From assembly GCF_004798865.1 (NCBI RefSeq), contig NW_025336481.1, forward strand, positions 27,618,863 to 27,682,862: 64,000 nt of DNA, in the 5' to 3' direction. This document shows positions 23,060 through 35,179 of this stretch, piece by piece (position 1 is the stretch's first letter; every line of letters begins with the position of its first letter). The position numbers and the translations under genes were made by a program. The notes under the pieces were generated by a model that saw only the letters and a program-made list of their open reading frames with translations, did no database searches and was not told the origin of the DNA. The stretch comes from Varanus komodoensis (taxonomy: Eukaryota > Chordata > Lepidosauria > Squamata > Varanidae).

Positions 23060-23785
23060 TTACTGACATATCGAATGTAGCACTTTTACTACATCGTCTT
23101 TTAGGATTTTGAATAGCTCAGCTGAAATACTGTTGCCTCCACTAGCTTTGTTGTTGGTCAGACTTCCTAAGGCCCACTTGACTTCACATTCCAGGATGTC
23201 TGGCTCGAGGTCAGTGACCACCCCATTGTGCTTATCAGGGACGGTAAGCTCTTTCTTGTATAGTTCTTCTGTGTAATCTTGCCACCTATTCTTAATCTCT
23301 TTTGCCTCTGTTAAGTCCCTGCCATTTTGGTCCTTCATCATGCCCATCTTTGCATGAAATGTTCCCTTCATATCTCCAATTTTCTTGAAGAGATCTCTGG
23401 TCCTCCCTATTCTATTGTTTTCTTCTATTTCTTTGCACTGTTCAATTAAGAAGGCATTCTTATCTCTTTTAGCTGTTTTCTGGAAATCTGCATTCAATTG
23501 TTTGTAGCTTTCTCTTTCTCCCTTGCCTTTTGCTTCCCTTCTTTCCTCAGCTATTTGTAAAGCTTCCTCAGACAGCCATTTTGCTTTCTTGTATTTCTTT
23601 TTCTTTGGGATGGGTTTAGTTGCTGCCTCTTGTACAAGGTTGCGAACCTCTGTCCATAGTTCTTCAGGCACTCTGTCTATCAGATCTAATTCCTTAAATC
23701 TATTTGTCACCTCTACTGTATATTCATCAAGGATATGATTTAAGTCATACCTGAGTGGCCTAATGCTTTTCCCTACTTTATTCAA
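23060..23785 (-). pseudogene. BovB copy 1: linker between endonuclease and RT
   Basis: A 241-codon open segment covering the basic linker (WLSEEALQIAEERREAKGK, CKEIEENNRIGRTRDLFKK) and the start of the RT domain (KWALGSLTNNKASGGNSI, the NNKAxG block common to RTE reverse transcriptases). It is intact across its length, but the frame is lost before the RT core. It matches copy 2 at 60243-60569 closely. Confidence 0.9.
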
Positions 23786-24012
23786 CTTGAGCCAAATTTT
23801 GCAAACAGAAGCTCATGATCTGAGCCGCAGGCAGCTCCTGGTCTAGTTTTTGCTGACTGTATAGAGCTTCTCCATCTTTGGCTGCAGAGCAAATAGTCAA
23901 TCTGATTTCTGTGTTGACCGTCTGGTGATGTCCATGTGTAGAATCATCTCTTGGGTTGTTGGAAAAGAGTGTTTGCTATGACCATCGTATTCTCTTGACA
24001 AAATTCTACCAG

Positions 24013-24486
24013 TCAGTGTCCTGCTTCATTTTGTACTCCAAGGCCAAATTTGTCTGTTATTCCGGTTATCTTTTGGCTTCCCACTTTAGCATTCCAATCC
24101 CCCACAATGATAAGGACATCATTTTTTGGAGTTAATTTTGGAAGGTGTTGTAGACCTTCATAGAACCAGTCAACTTCAGCCTCTTCAGCACCAGTGGTTG
24201 GGGCAAGGACTTGGACTATTGTGATGTTGAATGGTTTGCCTTGGATTTGAACTGAGATCATTCTGTCATTTTAGAGATTTTATCCCAGTACTGCTTTTCC
24301 TGCTCTTTTATTGACTATGAAGGCTACTCCATTTCTTCTGAGGGATTCTTTCCCACAGTAGTATACCTGATGGTCATCTGAATTAAATTCACCCATTCCT
24401 GTCCATTTTAGTTCACTGATTCCTAAGATGTCGATGTTCAGTCTTGTCATCTCTTGTTTGACCACATCCAGCTTGCCTTGATTCAT
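24013..24486 (-). pseudogene. BovB copy 1: AP-endonuclease domain
   Basis: The domain that nicks target DNA to prime reverse transcription. The frame from 24486 reads MNQGKLDVVKQEM, preceded by codons for GTWNVRS. It contains GISELKWTG with the metal-binding glutamate. After a frame change it continues with VLAPTTG (usually YAPT) and GDWNAKVG, which carries active-site Asp and Asn. It stops in the region equivalent to QNEAGH; the later SDH part is only partly legible because of shifts and stops. Compared with copy 2, the endonuclease here is more damaged. Confidence 0.85.
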
Positions 24487-24879
24487 GGATCTTACATTCC
24501 AGGTTCCTATGGAGAATAGATCTTTGCAGCATCGGACTCTCCTTTCACCACCAGATACATCAGCAACTGAGTGTCCTTTTGGCTTAACCCAGTCGCTTCA
24601 TTCTTCATTCCCCAGTAGCACATTGGACACCTTCCAACCTGAGGGGCTCATATACTGGTATCATATCTCTTTGCCTGTTGATACTGTCCAGGGGGTTTTC
24701 ATGGCAAAGTTACTGGAGTGGGTTGCCATTTCCTTCTCCAGTGGGTCATGTTTTGTCAGAGCTCTCTGCTATGACCTGTCCATCTTGGGTGACCCTGCAC
24801 GGCATGACTCATAGCTTCATTGAACTACACAAGCCCCTTCGCCACGACAAGGCAGTGATCCATGAAGGAGTTACATCAT

Positions 24880-25830
24880 TTAGTACCTCTATATTTGAAT
24901 TTTTCCAGGTAGTTGCTCACCTTATAAGATCTTACATTTCTTTTTAGAGAGGGAGAAAATCTTTCTGGAATTGTTTCACACAGCACTGCAACACGTGTTT
25001 CACAGGATTAAGGTCTGATGTATTGCACCCTGGACTTTGAATTTTTCTTTGTATTGGCTATTTTTTCCATTCACAAAGTCTGGGGTCACACATCATGACA
25101 AGCAGCGCTACATGGTTACACTGGTTTACAGTGCTTTACCTTGATGGGACTGACAAACAATCAGGCTCATCATTATAACTTTCCTCCATCCCACCATCTT
25201 CTTCCCTCTCGGTCCACCAGGTGGAATCCTAGGCAGTACCAGGGGAAGGAATCTTTAATAGCCATGATCATGAATTGAGCTTGGTTTGATGTGGCTATCA
25301 AGGAGTCTCTGTTGTGCAATAGGGCTCATACTTTGAAGAATAGTAGAAGATGGGAAGCTGATTAGGCACCCTCAGCTCCTGATCCAGAGGGTATTACTTT
25401 AGGAGAAGAGTGGTGGCAGAGAAATACTCTGAACAAAGTGTGGTAGGGCATCAGCTGGGTGGTGTTGTAGGAAAAGCATATCCACTCAGTGGAGTCCCTC
25501 TCTGAGCCCTGTGTGTATGCCAGATGGAAGCCCCTCTTATGCATGAGTGGCAGTGCCCAAGTATGGGAGATCCATCTCAACAGATTCCACCCTTGGCAGT
25601 GGGGAAATCAGTGGAATAACGTTCCCCCTTTCCCACATTGGCCAACTGATCAGCCACTCCCTGTCAAAATAAGATCTTTAGGGTAGGAAGCAGGTAGAGC
25701 AGGATACTTGTGACAGCTGCATAAAATGGCAGTTGTCAGTGGCACTCTTTGGCTAGTTTCTTGGTGAGAAGAATGGACCATTCTTGCCAAGCAGATCTCT
25801 GGGGCTGGCCTTAGTATCATGATGAGTTGT
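24880..25830. other. Unassigned non-coding sequence
   Basis: No gene or assigned repeat is seen. The frames at 25362-25580 and 25489-25686 lie opposite each other and show no domain. Confidence 0.45.
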
Positions 25831-25837
25831 GTTTACT

Positions 25838-26026
25838 GGGTTCAGATGACACAACAAACCATCATGGTAGCATGAAACCATAGAGCAGACTGTTGTTTCT
25901 GTGTATGGGTTCCAAAAATAAAATGCTCCAAGCTGAAATGCTCCATGCTGAAATGACAGAGGTCTGACAACCTGACAGACCAACAGTGATTTAAAAACCA
26001 CTGTGGCTTGTTGTGTAATGTAACCC
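25838..26026. mobile_element. 189-bp inverted-repeat element (MITE)
   Basis: The left end, GGGTTCAGATGACACAACAAACC onward to 25868, is the imperfect reverse complement of the right end 25997-26026, which reads ACCACTGTGGCTTGTTGTG and ends TAACCC. That gives terminal inverted repeats of about 30 bases. It has no coding capacity. The ACAACAAACCAT / TGGTTTGTTGTG word is familiar from lizard dispersed repeats. A related degenerate piece lies at 36240-36405. The superfamily is unknown. Confidence 0.65.
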
Positions 26027-26029
26027 AAC

Positions 26030-29000
26030 TGCTCAATGAGTAAAATGGAGGGTTTCATTAATATACCCTTTACATGAGGTTGTACCCTTTGATGGTGGTT
26101 GTTGGGGTTAACACTGTGACCATGTGCGAGAGTGTTCCTATAGTGGCCTTCATTTCTCCAGCTAGATTTCTGCTGTGGATTCTGCTATGAGCATCTAGGT
26201 TTGTGATTGCATTACTCCAGTACTGACAATGGCATAGCACTTGCCTGATATTGCAGGGTCATAAGATCAATTTGTCCATATCTATCATAAGTTTATGATG
26301 TTTTAGGCTTTTGCCTTCTTCCTCAAATTCCTCGCAAAAGCAAAATAAAGGTGAAAACAACCCTTGCTAAATGAAGAGTGCACAGGCATTAACTCAGGGT
26401 AATATGTGCAGTATTGCATGCATACTCTTGCTTCTGTGCATCTGAGGCATTGGAAAGTCATAACACACATGCCCCATAGGCCCATGCACAGAAGAGCATC
26501 ACAGTATCATAGATGAGGAAGAAGGATGCAGGTGCCTGGCAGAATCAGATCCTGACAATAAAGTTTCCTCTGAAGATGTTATACTACTGCATTTAACTCA
26601 AAAGTAACCATCATCATATCCGTTCCCCTGCAGCCAACCACTAACGTACAATATAGCAGCATGAATCAGGAATCACCCAGTGAAAGTGGGTGGCAGATGG
26701 GTTTCACTAACTTGCCTGATACAATCCAGTTTGTAGTTGGATTGGCTGACTATTTTATTTGGTTATGTGGGGAAGGAACAAAATTATACAGACATGTCTC
26801 AAGAAGCGTTTAGCAAGATGACGTAATGGATAGTCCAGTTTCAACTTCCTTAAAAGAAGTCTTGGGAAACAAAGGAAAGAAAGGGTATTAGTTACTTTGT
26901 CTCACTCAACTCCCTTCTAGGCTTTCTTACATCTGAACACTGGTCAGATAGAGAAAGCATTGCAAAGGGAGCAGTTTCTAGGCTATCCACAATGTCTGTT
27001 CCTAGATCTGACCTCCTGGTGTTTACATTAGAGAACTGACACAGGCAAACATTTAGACACTATGTGCTGTATTAAATGTATTGCTAAAGCAGAACAGCCT
27101 TGTCTATAGACACAGTGCAACCAAAATGTTACATCTGCATTTCAAATGAGCCCTTTGTTCCTCATGTAGTTTAATCATGGCTGGAAAAGCTCCAGATGAT
27201 TACAGCTAGCTTTGTTTCTGTTAACACTACAGTGCTTATCGAGCTGAGATCTACATTCCCCATGGCTGTCTCCGGTTAGTAAAGGATTGGCAACTAAGCC
27301 TACTGCATTTAGAAAACTGAACCACTATGAGCAGTAAATCTGACAGCAGCGCCATGCCACATACTATAAATATATAGTTAGAAGAGAGCTGCATCCCTCA
27401 TGTTTCATTGTTGCTGCCTTAATGCAAGATCCGTGGTAAATGCAACACATACAGTTCATACTCTTAATCACCGTGAAGATGCTGAGTGTGTGTAACACAG
27501 AGGCATGAGTAGGGAAAAAGTTAGGCTGTTTTTTCCACACCAACCTTGTCATGTGTTCTGTACACAAAGGCAGAAATGGAAAGCCAGTGTGCTGCTGGAT
27601 GGCAGAAATGTGCATGGAATAGACACACACCTTACCAAGCTTTTCTGTACATTTTAGCCTAAATCTCAGAGGTGGTAAAACCTGTCTCTGTGCATTACTA
27701 CTTCACCTAGCTAGTGGAGGTGACTGAATTGTGTCTTCCTATACAATAAGGAACACACTAAGCTATAATTTGCCTCTTTTTATGAAATTCTGGGAGGCAT
27801 TTTTTTAATGCCAACCTGGGTCAGTTATTGGACTAACACTTAAAGTCTTCCCTGGCACATTTAGCTTCTTTGGTAGTCTGAAATTGTAGTATATTATTTG
27901 ATGATCAAATGTCTATGTGTTCTTATCATTCATTAATAATTTTTGGCAGTGGAGTGTACCATATTCTCACAAAAGAAATGACTTTTGCAACAAGTGCTTC
28001 TCCTGGGCAAATTGAGTTGTGCCAGAGAGATAGCTCCACTGATTGTCTGTCCCTTGGTCTAACTCCTTGGTTTAATGATGCAAAATGTTACAATAACATC
28101 TTCACACAAGCCTTATTCACTAATGTTCCATGCCACGTGTATGTAGTTCAATGCCCACTATCTGTAACTGATGCTTTATTTTCCCCCCCTGAAATCATGA
28201 TCATCAAGAATAACTGCAACATAAGAGTATGTTTATCAGACACCAATATTGTCCATCAATATAAGAACTTAAGTAGAAATGCTAGCCTGGTGGATGGGGC
28301 AAGGGAATTGAAAGAGAAGAGTGAAAGTTGACTTGATCCCTTGTTCAAGCAATATACACTCAATCTTTTTTTGAAATGAGCAGAAGATACTTCTCACTGC
28401 TTCTAGTAACATATCCTAAGCAACAATAAATCTTTGACATTTGTCCATTGCTAGGGATGGGATGTTCATGCCTGCCAAGCTTTTTTGTTTCTCACCTTGA
28501 TGTTGGTCTCACCTTGTTCTTGCTCTTGAATGCAGGCACCTGCTCTTCCCTGAATAAGAGAAGTGTGATTTAAAAAAAAAAACAACGTAAAATATCACTC
28601 TTCCAAACACAGAGATGCAAATATGCATTCTCTCTTACAGGATAAGCATGAAAATGCAGCTTGGGGGAAGAGATAAGAGGTAAGTTGGTATCCCCCCTTT
28701 TCATGATGCCTAAGCACGGACTGTTAAACATCTTTTGTTTTAGACTTAATCTGTCCAACTGCTTTTTCAAGGCCTTCTCTACATGATGAAAAGTGGCAAT
28801 AATTATAATCTTTAGTTTCAGTCTGCAATCCATACAACCCACATCAACCTCATTAAGACCAGCTGAACTGCTGGAGGAAAATGGCATCCTAGTCTACTAT
28901 CTCTGGAATTCATCACTCATCGTAGTCAAGTAATATTGAAACATACTGTGGATGTGATGTGTTGATATGTCTGAGTATACATGGCCATTTTAGTAACATC

Positions 29001-29205
29001 TTTTATTCAGATCCCATTTTGAACCTGGAAAGGAATGATTTGTCAGAAGGAACAAAAGAGTCCAATAGCATTAAAAAGCTAGCTAGCCATGAGCTAGCTC
29101 CTGACCCATTTATATCATCTAATTAAGCATTTGATTAGCACATGTATAAACAATCATCTATTGTCAAGAACATTAATATAAGACCTGACCCATACCATGC
29201 ACAAA
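26030..29205. other. Unassigned non-coding sequence
   Basis: About 3.2 kb with no recognised gene or major repeat. The longest frame (27909-28331, plus, 140 codons) has no recognisable domain, no codon-like pattern and no splice context I can support. A GAGTCCAATAGCATTAAAAAG block (29051-29071) is a short piece of a common squamate dispersed repeat, followed by a self-complementary AGCTAGCTAGCC patch. Confidence 0.45.
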
Positions 29206-29221
29206 CTATTATGCAATATTA

Positions 29222-29566
29222 AAAAGGTAAAGGTTTCCCCTTGACGTTAAGTCCAGTCATGCCTGACTCCAGGGGGCAGTGCTCATCTCCGTTTCCTAGC
29301 TGAGGGAGTCAGCGTTTGTCCGCAGACAGTCTCCATGGTCATGTGGCCGGCATGACTAAGCACCAAAGTGCACGGAACACTGTTACCTGCCCACCCAAGT
29401 GGTACCTTTTTATCTACTTGCATTTGCATGCTTTCGAGCTGCAAGGTTGGCAGGAGCTGGGATGGAGCAACAGGAACTCACCCCGTTGTGCAGATTTGAA
29501 CCGACGACCTTTCAATCAACCAGCCCAGCAGCACAGCAGTTTAAACCATTGCATCACCTGCATCCC
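29222..29566 (-). mobile_element. tRNA-derived SINE with 12-bp target duplication
   Basis: Read on the minus strand it begins GATGCAATGGTTTAAACTGC (A-box-like region) and has GGTCGTCGGTTCAAATCTGC, a clear Pol III B box, about 50 bases in. The body continues through CATGCCGGCCACATGACC to a short 3' end CTTTACCTTT. It is flanked by exact direct repeats TATGCAATATTA at 29210-29221 and 29567-29578, so this is one complete insertion made by LINE machinery. Transcription would be by RNA polymerase III from its own boxes. The family is a common squamate SINE whose official name I do not give. Confidence 0.88.
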
Positions 29567-29579
29567 TATGCAATATTAA

Positions 29580-30520
29580 TATACCTTTATATCAATTGTT
29601 CCTGTTCCAGTGAACCATTGTTGTTTTCAATCTGTTCTCCATTTCTCATCCCAATTTTAATTACATTTTTTTTTCAAAACTATCGTGATATGCACATTAT
29701 TTTCTAGATACAGTTGGGCTTTGTTTTGTTCTAACTCAATTATGTGAGAAGCATATTCTGCAAATATTCTATTGAATTTTACTTACATGAACCAATCCAG
29801 AGAGTTGTTCTAGGTATAGAAGAGATTTTTCTCTGTTCCTTCGCAAATCCAGCTTAGACTTCCTCATCAGGTTATTGGATGACTCCACAAGCATTACAAG
29901 AGAATGTGAAGGAGGATGTTGAGGCATGGGGACTACCGTAGTCTCTGCTGCTAACTTTTGCAGTGGTGGTATCTTCCCTATCATCCACACTTTTGGTCAG
30001 CATGTGAACCTCTCCTAACCTTGAGTCTACTTGCCATAGAGAGGATGTTTATGGTGAGGTGAATGAACCCTTTCATATGCTAATGCAACAACTGGATGCT
30101 CAAGGAATATGTTACTTGACAGGCCTCAGAACCCCTTCACACATTTGTTGGACAAATACGTCAGGGGGCATCCTCTGAGATCCTTTACAGGAAAGCCCAT
30201 TATATTTTGCAGTTCCATGTATGCAACAGAATGTACATGAAACTGTGGATGAGAGTACCTGATTTCTGCTTTTAATGTTGCCAGTCTTCTAAATGGAGCT
30301 TTGATAAGTAAACAGCATCTGCATTTCTTAAAAATAGGTGTTAATCAACTCACACTATTAACAAATTTCATTTTTATATGAAACCACTGTGTCCTGTAAC
30401 TACTGCATGAATGCAAGAGATTTTCCCCCTCTTTATACTACTAGGGTGAAGGGAAAACAAACGATCAAAACATTTGTTACTTATGTTTCTAACCAGTTGT
30501 CTGATTTTGTTGAAGCTTCC
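29580..30520. other. Unassigned non-coding sequence
   Basis: No gene or repeat family is recognised in this stretch between the SINE and the minus-strand CR1. Confidence 0.45.
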
Positions 30521-30526
30521 TACAGA

Positions 30527-30955
30527 ACCATAGAACAGTAGAGTTGGAAGTGGCCAGTAAGGCTTTCAGGTCCAATCAACTGGATTTTTTTTCCTGATGA
30601 TTAGTCAGAATCTGGCTTCCTGTAACTTTAGCCTATTATTTTGTGTCCTACACTCTGGTATATTCAAGGAGGGAGTCTGTGTCTTCTGCCCCTTCTCTGT
30701 GTGGCAGCCTTTCAAGTACTTGATGACTGCTACCATAGCTTCCCTCAGTCTTTTTCCTGAAGGCTAAACATGCCTAGTTCTTTCAGTCTGACTTCATGAG
30801 TGGTACTCAGCACTAGATGCAGTACTCAAGATGAGGTCTAACCAGTACTGAGCAGACAGGACTACTACTTCACATGATTTGGAAATGATGCTTCTATTAA
30901 TGAGACTTAAAATAGCACATGCCTATCTCAGCTGCATTTTGTTAAGATATCGCCA
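30527..30955 (-). mobile_element. CR1 LINE 3' fragment
   Basis: The plus strand reads ACCATAGAACAGTAGAGTTGG at the left end (reverse complement of the TTCTATG-type CR1 tail). It then has TGTGTGGCAGCCTTTCAAGTA, GGCTAAACATGCCTAGTTC and CAGTACTCAAGATGAGGTCT, the standard CR1 3' blocks in reverse order. It is 5'-truncated with no open frame. Confidence 0.82.
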
Positions 30956-30959
30956 ATAA

Positions 30960-33885
30960 GAAAAAGCTGCAGGGGTGGAGGAGGAATTCTGGACAGCCAA
31001 TTACATCATATTTTCCAAGTACAAATAAAATTTTAAAGATCACCTTCCCCAAACAAAGAAATTTCTGTTACTTCTCTTTTCTTCAATTATGATCTCTTTT
31101 TGTTGCTAGAATCATGTTGAGGATGAATTATTGTATGTACCCCAGGATCAAAGGTCATTTCTTAGAACTAGAAAAGATGCTAGGACTCCATAATCAATTC
31201 TCCTAGCATTTATTTTAACTGAAGGTAATCATGAGGGAAATACAGAGGAATTGAAACTTCACAACACTTTTCCCCAACTTAAATCACCCTCCTGAAGTTG
31301 CTGGGGAATATCACATAAGAAGATATGAGCAACATTCATATACACTGATGAAGACCAAATAATAGGAGTGATATAGTCTTTTATTCCTTCTTGTAAGCAG
31401 TGAACTGGGTGTTATACATAGCAGAAAATTTGGAAAAACATCCAGAAGTAGGTTCAAAACACCCCACCTCTCATTTGTGTCTTGCAATACCTTTGTTTCT
31501 GTTCTTACTTTAAATGGACACGAGGGACTTAACTCAGGTCAGAACCCTGGTGTGTGATGTTGAGGTCTTTTAAGATTTGGATCAGCCTCTTTTGCACCTA
31601 GTGTAGAGTATAAATGAACAATAAAGCAAGTGGTGGACATAGCAATGTCTGCTTTGGCACAGAAAGGACAAGAACCAAGGCAAACACTAGGGTATGACTA
31701 TGTATATTAGGAATGGAGTAAAGGAGAGGTAGAATATAATCTGAACCCCACTTTTAGCTGCTTTGCTTGAACCATCAGTGAAGAACTTCTGGATCAGGGT
31801 ATCATGCATCTAAGTGTTTTGGGATCGGCATGCCAGCTTGTCATTTATCTGCAAAAGCATATAAGCACTTGAAAAGTCAGCATCTGGAAGTGTCCTTTAG
31901 TGAATATGACCAGCATATCAAGTGAGTTAGGTTGGTTGAGGAATGGTTTTGCTAAATAAGTAGGTTGTGACTGCTATTCTGTTCAATGTAAAATTCTGCC
32001 TACCATTTCCCATGCAATTATTTATATCGTTGCGCTGGATATTTTTGATGGAAATTTCAGAGGCTGTCAGTTGAAGGGATTCCAAAGGGAAGAAACTAAT
32101 GAAAGGGGTTCTAGATCCTATCACCAAATCCAGGTGATTCAAGATTAAGATTCTTGCTATAGTTCCATATACTGTATATAGGTTGAAAACAACAGTAGAT
32201 GTGATTAAGCCATGTTTAAACATTTTGTATCACCCTGATCTAAATGGGAGGTATTTAAGAAAGTGATTCATACAGAGTGAGTCTATAGAAGTGTTTAATT
32301 TGGGCTACCTTATGCCAATGTCTCTTTTATATTGTTTATCATTATTTATATGCCTTAGTATATATTTCACATATAGAAAATGTCCATGACATATTCTATA
32401 TGTTTTCCTTCTATCAAGCTAAGACAAGAGTGGTTAACTTGATTTCAGCTGAAATGGTGTACATTTTTTTGCTGCACTAAAAGTTAGGTTAAACGCCACT
32501 GTTATTTCCAGTTATCAGAGAAATACCTAAAACAACAGTTTTCAGCAATCTTCTTAATTAATATAAGAACATGTATTTTCTTCTTTGGTAATTTTTCTGG
32601 CTTTTCCTTTGTTCTCCTTGTTTAACCAGATGAGAATCCTCAAATGCTGTTTATTGGAGCCCACAATGAAAATATGACATCATTTCCAATTCCTTAACAA
32701 AAATACAGCATACAGAAGAAAGACTGTAACACCTTTTATTTTAATAATTCTAAATATTGGAATTATATTTCAGTTTTAGGTCTTTCTCTCTGGGAAGGGA
32801 AAATTGAAACCAATGCTGGGAAAAGTGAAGAAACAAATTTATTTTAAATGTAATTTTTAAGGCACATAGGAAGACTCTACTGCAGAGGGTGTATTTGTGT
32901 CAGTGTTTGCTAGATCCTTGAATATATTCAATTACTATTTTATCATTATTTATTATAAATGTCCATGTCCTAGCAGTTCCAAGTCATGCCCTACTGGAAT
33001 TTTCTTTTTCACAATTAGTTCATCTGGTTGCACTAAGGCACTTAATATCTATTTATCTTACATAATTTGCTAAGAAAAAAGATGGAAAGCTTGGATGTGC
33101 AAATGTGGTTTCTATTAACATAATGAAAGCTGCATGTGTGTGCACTGAGGGACTGAATTTTTCTTAAAAGTTAGATTCATCTGCAAATTAGCTTCTGTAA
33201 CAGCCTCGGCTCTGGATTCTCAACTACGTCAACCAACTTTATTAAGGAAAGATGAACTTTGCTGAAAACCTTTTAAGTCTCTGCTCTTACAGCATGCTGG
33301 AATAAAATTCAATTATCTCCTGGAATACACATTATGAGCCAGATTTGCTGCCCATTTACACCTAAACCAATCCAGATTATTTCCATTAAAATCCATTAAA
33401 TGACATCAGCTTGATGCCTTACAAACTCCAAGTCTTACAAAACATGCTGCAGAAACAGACAACTGTGAGTGTGCCTGTCTGGAGTCACACTGAAAGAAAG
33501 TGGAATGAATATGGGTGGCCCTTCATTGTAAGGTAAGTATTGTTGCAGCCAGCAGTCATTTTACATTTTTATTTCCTTATTCATTTGCAAGCCCTTATTA
33601 TATTTTGTTTGCTTAAGAATATTCTGAACAAATGCATGTACTTACGGGAGGATTTTCATCAGCATTTCACAACTAACTCTGAGAATTAATCCATCTACCA
33701 TGACCATTGGGAAGAGGGTATAAAGCATGAGAAAAAAAATATCAAGGTTTAGTCTCTGCTGTCTTCAAGTAGGAATGGGAAAGGCCTCTATTGTAAGGAT
33801 ACTATCTACCAATATGAATAGAGATTGTGCAAAAGCAGAACTTTGTCCTTTATAGAGCATAGCATTGATTTAAGGGGATTTGAAT
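30960..33885. other. Unassigned non-coding sequence
   Basis: About 2.9 kb without recognised genes. The minus frame at 31927-32223 shows no domain. 32500-33520 is unusually free of recognisable repeats. A GAGCCAGATTTGCTGCCC block (33336-33353) resembles a very old amniote dispersed repeat but is too short to assign. Confidence 0.4.
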
Positions 33886-33889
33886 AGTC

Positions 33890-34060
33890 ACTCAAGCCTC
33901 CAAATGCCAAGACAGTAGAGGGGTTGAAGGTCATGTTCTTAGCAGATGCATTATTTAGGAAATATGCATATGGTATGGTATCCTGTGCTAAGGTTAATTC
34001 AAACTTCATCTCAACCTTGGGACTGGATGACTGTCAGTGGCAGAGCAGTTTATTTAAGTC
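33890..34060 (+). mobile_element. Possible Ty3/gypsy-type LTR retrotransposon fossil fragment
   Basis: A short plus-strand stretch whose translation resembles the end of the RNase H region of Ty3/gypsy polymerases. It is a small, old, broken remnant at best. No terminal repeats or other parts are recognised. The match is short and could be chance. Confidence 0.25.
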
Positions 34061-34746
34061 TCAGATTTGTTTGCTTACTGGCATAGACACATGGAATCTA
34101 TGCAACGGAAGCCATTATTTATTACAAGCTACAATTTCATGTTTCAGGTGCTTCAACTGGCAACCAATACTAGTGAATGCTTTCCATCTCTTCCTGCAGC
34201 TATACTAGAGGAGGAGAGAGGAGAGGGAGTTTTAGCATTATATGATGAATATGCCAAAATGTTCTCATCCATCTCAGAATAATAAACATCATACAGGTGC
34301 AAGTGATCAAGTCCTGACATACAGAAACTGCTCAAGGCTCCCTTATTATGCATGCCAATATTTTCATGTTTATGAAGTTTCTGTTTTACGTATGACTAGG
34401 AATATATGAAGAATTCATTTTAGGAATGCATCCCAAGATTCTGGCCCATGTTCTTGCTGCCTTGACCCCAATGTCCTGGCAAAAACAACAAGTGTTTGCA
34501 TGGCACTAACCAGGATTCAAGCCCCACACAACTGCTACACAACTGCTTCTGTGCAGCCTTTGTGCTGGATGTGATGTGGAAGAGGGTTGCTGGTTGCACA
34601 TCAAGAGTTCCAAGAGGATTTGAGGACTTCAGTTCAATTCAGCTCACTTTCTGACAGAAAGTCTGTGAACTGAAGAAGAATAGATTCTGTGGAGCTTTGT
34701 CACAATACTATGCACAACTACAAAATTCCTTAAAATCAAACTGATT

Positions 34747-35175
34747 GTAGAGATGCGCTAATTGGCCAAACTTAAGTTCATCCAGGCCTTCTGAATTCCA
34801 CCTTAAAGCTTATTCTAACTTGCTTCCATATCAGGTACTAAGTTTTTTGCCCTTTTAACATGAAGATTCTTACATGTGTTTGTGCACATATTCCCAAATG
34901 CATATATTGATTGTGCATACTTTGAAATACACATTAATTTTTGAATTTATTAAACAGTTTTTGTGCACATTTTCCAAAGGTACATTCATGTGCATTTTTC
35001 TGCTGTGTGCATTTCTGAAAATGTGTGCACTCTTTTCATTTCACAAATCATATAACAAGCTCAGAAATGTGCAGTCTTTGAAAACAGATTGCATTTGTTT
35101 TGACATTCAGTTCTAGGTAGAGTGAACTGTTCAAATTCTGGTCAAAACTGAACTGAAACATAGTTCTAATGTTTC
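34747..35175. repeat. Degenerate dispersed repeat rich in TGTGCAxxTTT words
   Basis: Starts near GTAGAGATGCGCTAATTGGCC and contains repeated words such as TTTGTGCACATTTTCCAAAGG and ATTCATGTGCATTTTTC. It ends near GGTCAAAACTGAACTGAAAC. It appears related, in the opposite orientation, to 51760-52075. The ends resemble hAT-like lizard repeats, but no clean termini are seen. Confidence 0.35.
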
Positions 35176-35179
35176 CTTA

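Larger units (their letters stand above)
21680..24870 (-). mobile_element. RTE-BovB LINE, nearly full length (copy 1)
   Basis: A 3.19-kb BovB element on the minus strand, close to the family's usual length of about 3.2 kb. The 3' tail (plus strand 21681-21712) is the reverse complement of a GGTCGGACATGAC...CTAACAACAACAAAAC end, characteristic of BovB. Minus-strand frames in order are AP-endonuclease (24013-24486), linker and RT start (23060-23785), RT core (22133-22933) and C-terminal domain (21705-22220). A 5' UTR-like part lies at 24490-24870. TTACAT occurs on both sides (21674-21679 and 24871-24876) and may be a short target duplication. The frames do not join, so the copy is inactive. BovB is famous for horizontal spread among squamates, ruminants and others. 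Confidence 0.95.

Noticed and set aside
21680-24870. BovB as a sign of ruminant DNA or contamination
   Set aside because: The surrounding CR1, L2-like and squamate RTE and SINE fragments fit a reptile, and BovB is native to squamates. No ruminant SINE was seen.
27909-28331. Plus-strand frame of 140 codons
   Set aside because: No familiar motif, no signal or membrane pattern worth reporting, and AT-rich composition in which such a frame can occur by chance.
29500-29560. Pol III A/B-box-like sequence suggesting a tRNA gene
   Set aside because: The boxes belong to the head of the SINE at 29222-29566; no cloverleaf or anticodon arm consistent with a functional tRNA is visible.
33890-34290. A longer retroelement fossil across this stretch
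   Set aside because: Only a short part resembles Ty3/gypsy polymerase; the rest shows no family resemblance, and no terminal repeats were found. Kept only as a low-confidence fragment.
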